Shown here in pieces: positions 63,156 through 64,000 of a DNA stretch of 64,000 bases. The DNA comes from Cucumis sativus (Eukaryota > Streptophyta > Magnoliopsida > Cucurbitales > Cucurbitaceae). Every line of letters begins with the position of its first letter. The stretch's first letter is position 1. Location: assembly GCF_000004075.3 (NCBI RefSeq), contig NC_026659.2, forward strand, positions 22,028,272-22,092,271, written 5' to 3'. A model generated the notes under the pieces. That model ran no database searches and was not told the origin of the DNA. It worked only from the letters and a program-made list of their open reading frames with translations. Both the position numbers and the translations under genes were made by a program.

Positions 63156-64000
63156 TCATATCCTGTCGATCCAGTCGAAAATGCTCTCTTGAGAACCAAA
63201 CTGCAGGTCCTGCAAGCAATAACAAATCTGAGTAATAGACCAAAGGAAAGCATTTGAAATTTGGAAAGTGGGAGGTGAACTTACTGCAAGATGAAAATCA
63301 GGTGGAGTATCTAAGTCAAGGTTCTCAAGGTCTGCAATTCCACAAGGAACGTTATCGTTTGCAATCTCGTGGTAAGCGTTGCTACCGGAGAGAGGGAAAG
63401 GTATTTGATTTACTTGGTTGTTACTTATCAAAGCACTAGAATCTAGGACTTCATTGCATAATAAGTTGTCTTCCAAGTAATGTAATTCACCATCAGCTAT
63501 ATCCTGAGATTCTCCAGCCAACCATCCATGGCATCCCCCATCATTCTCTGATGAAATATTCGCATAAGAAACACGAGATGCCTCCGGAGTCAACTCTTCT
63601 TCCTAATCAACATATCATGAATTTGATAGATGAACACTTTTTAGAATCTAGGGAAAGAATGCAATGACATAATTCCTTCTCCATGGAGAAGCAAATGGCA
63701 ACTTGTTACTGAAACCCCACTTCTTTGTAAAGCATAAAATAAACAATGAAACTAACTTAAAAGAGAAGCTACCTTTGCCAATGACTGAGGCAGACTATTG
63801 TCAGCAACAAGATTGGAGACGAGTGATTTTCCCGATCGAGGTGGAACCGGAGGATTCGACTTGGGAGTTCTAGGGCTTGTTTGATGGAGCATAGCATCTA
63901 AATACTCAATGAGCATATTATCATTGTTCTTAATACTTTGTTTTGGTTGCTGATAACAAATTTTCGACAAAACGTATTCACCTTCCTTTTCATCTTCTTC
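63156..64000 (-). CDS. NAC transcription factor, SOG1/NAC044/NAC085-like (3' part)
   Basis: Three exons are visible on the minus strand: 63773 to beyond 64000, 63285-63602 and 63156-63209. The gene's 5' part lies outside the window. The first visible residues, EEDEKEGEYVLSKICYQQ, match the end of a NAC domain (subdomain E, commonly ..WVLCRVF) in the form used by the NAC8/SOG1 subgroup (..EGE.V.SK..YQQ). What follows is a non-conserved regulatory tail with SPRTPKSNPPVPPRSGKS, a D/E/N-rich stretch and the ending DLQFGSQESIFDWIDRI, which looks like an acidic/aromatic activation segment. Members of this group act in the DNA-damage and cell-cycle-arrest response of plants. Its position after GT17 fits Arabidopsis NAC085 (At5g14490), from memory. 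The NAC assignment rests on one short motif plus synteny. Confidence 0.7.

Noticed and set aside
1..64000. CRISPR arrays, bacterial operons or tRNA/rRNA genes
   Set aside because: The DNA is plant nuclear with spliced genes. Repeats lack uniform spacers, and no A/B-box cloverleaf or rRNA stretch was recognised by eye.

Overview
This is a plant nuclear window. It is AT-rich, with genes split into many short exons by GT..AG introns, and the gaps hold degenerate plant transposons. The proteins are typical of a eudicot. The GATA/TATC-type and GATC-type intergenic repeats and the LTR styles look like a cucurbit (Cucumis or a relative). That family-level call is an impression from memory, not something I could test.

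Eight protein genes can be reconstructed exon by exon. In order: a Golgi pectin-type methyltransferase PMT9-like (1015-4305, +); a DUF707 single-pass membrane protein (8529-11985, +); an organelle-targeted TruB-family pseudouridine synthase (14247-18167, -); a glucuronokinase of the GHMP family (19769-22820, -); golgin candidate 6, the plant p115/Uso1 tether (24618-37793, -, 19 exons); a GT17-family N-acetylglucosaminyltransferase-like protein (49894-51511, +); a single-CRM-domain RNA-binding protein CFM9 (57255-61252, -); and the 3' part of a NAC transcription factor resembling the SOG1/NAC044/NAC085 group (63156 to beyond the right edge, -). Every splice phase I checked closes. The reconstructed lengths (610, 393, 544, 360, 911, 386 and 619 aa) agree with the families as far as I remember them, except that CFM9 is longer because of an acidic tail.

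There is no operon-like system. Four products act in cell-wall or Golgi biology (PMT, glucuronokinase, golgin, GT17), which is probably inherited linkage. As I recall, the order PMT, TruB, glucuronokinase, GT17, NAC matches Arabidopsis At5g14430-At5g14490, while DUF707, GC6, GT17, CFM9 matches At3g27470-At3g27550. The window may therefore preserve the pre-duplication order from which both Arabidopsis blocks were fractionated.

Gene-poor stretches are 4.3-7.7 kb, 12.0-14.2 kb, 22.9-24.6 kb, 38.2-49.9 kb and 51.9-57.2 kb. They carry a solo-LTR-like piece, LINE tails, minisatellites, small non-autonomous elements and plain AT-rich DNA. Two adjacent introns of the golgin gene hold a decayed Ty1/copia element with recognisable LTRs (33.3-36.4 kb), a LINE 3' fragment (31.3-32.0 kb) and a tiny SMART/TRIM-type LTR element (32.30-32.57 kb). 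A relative of the last sits in a CFM9 intron. The less expected signals are a near-perfect foldback with facing TATA boxes in a DUF707 intron, a compact hairpin just upstream of the glucuronokinase start, and four W-x-S-D-acidic motifs in the CFM9 tail. I found no evidence of a wholly new biological system.
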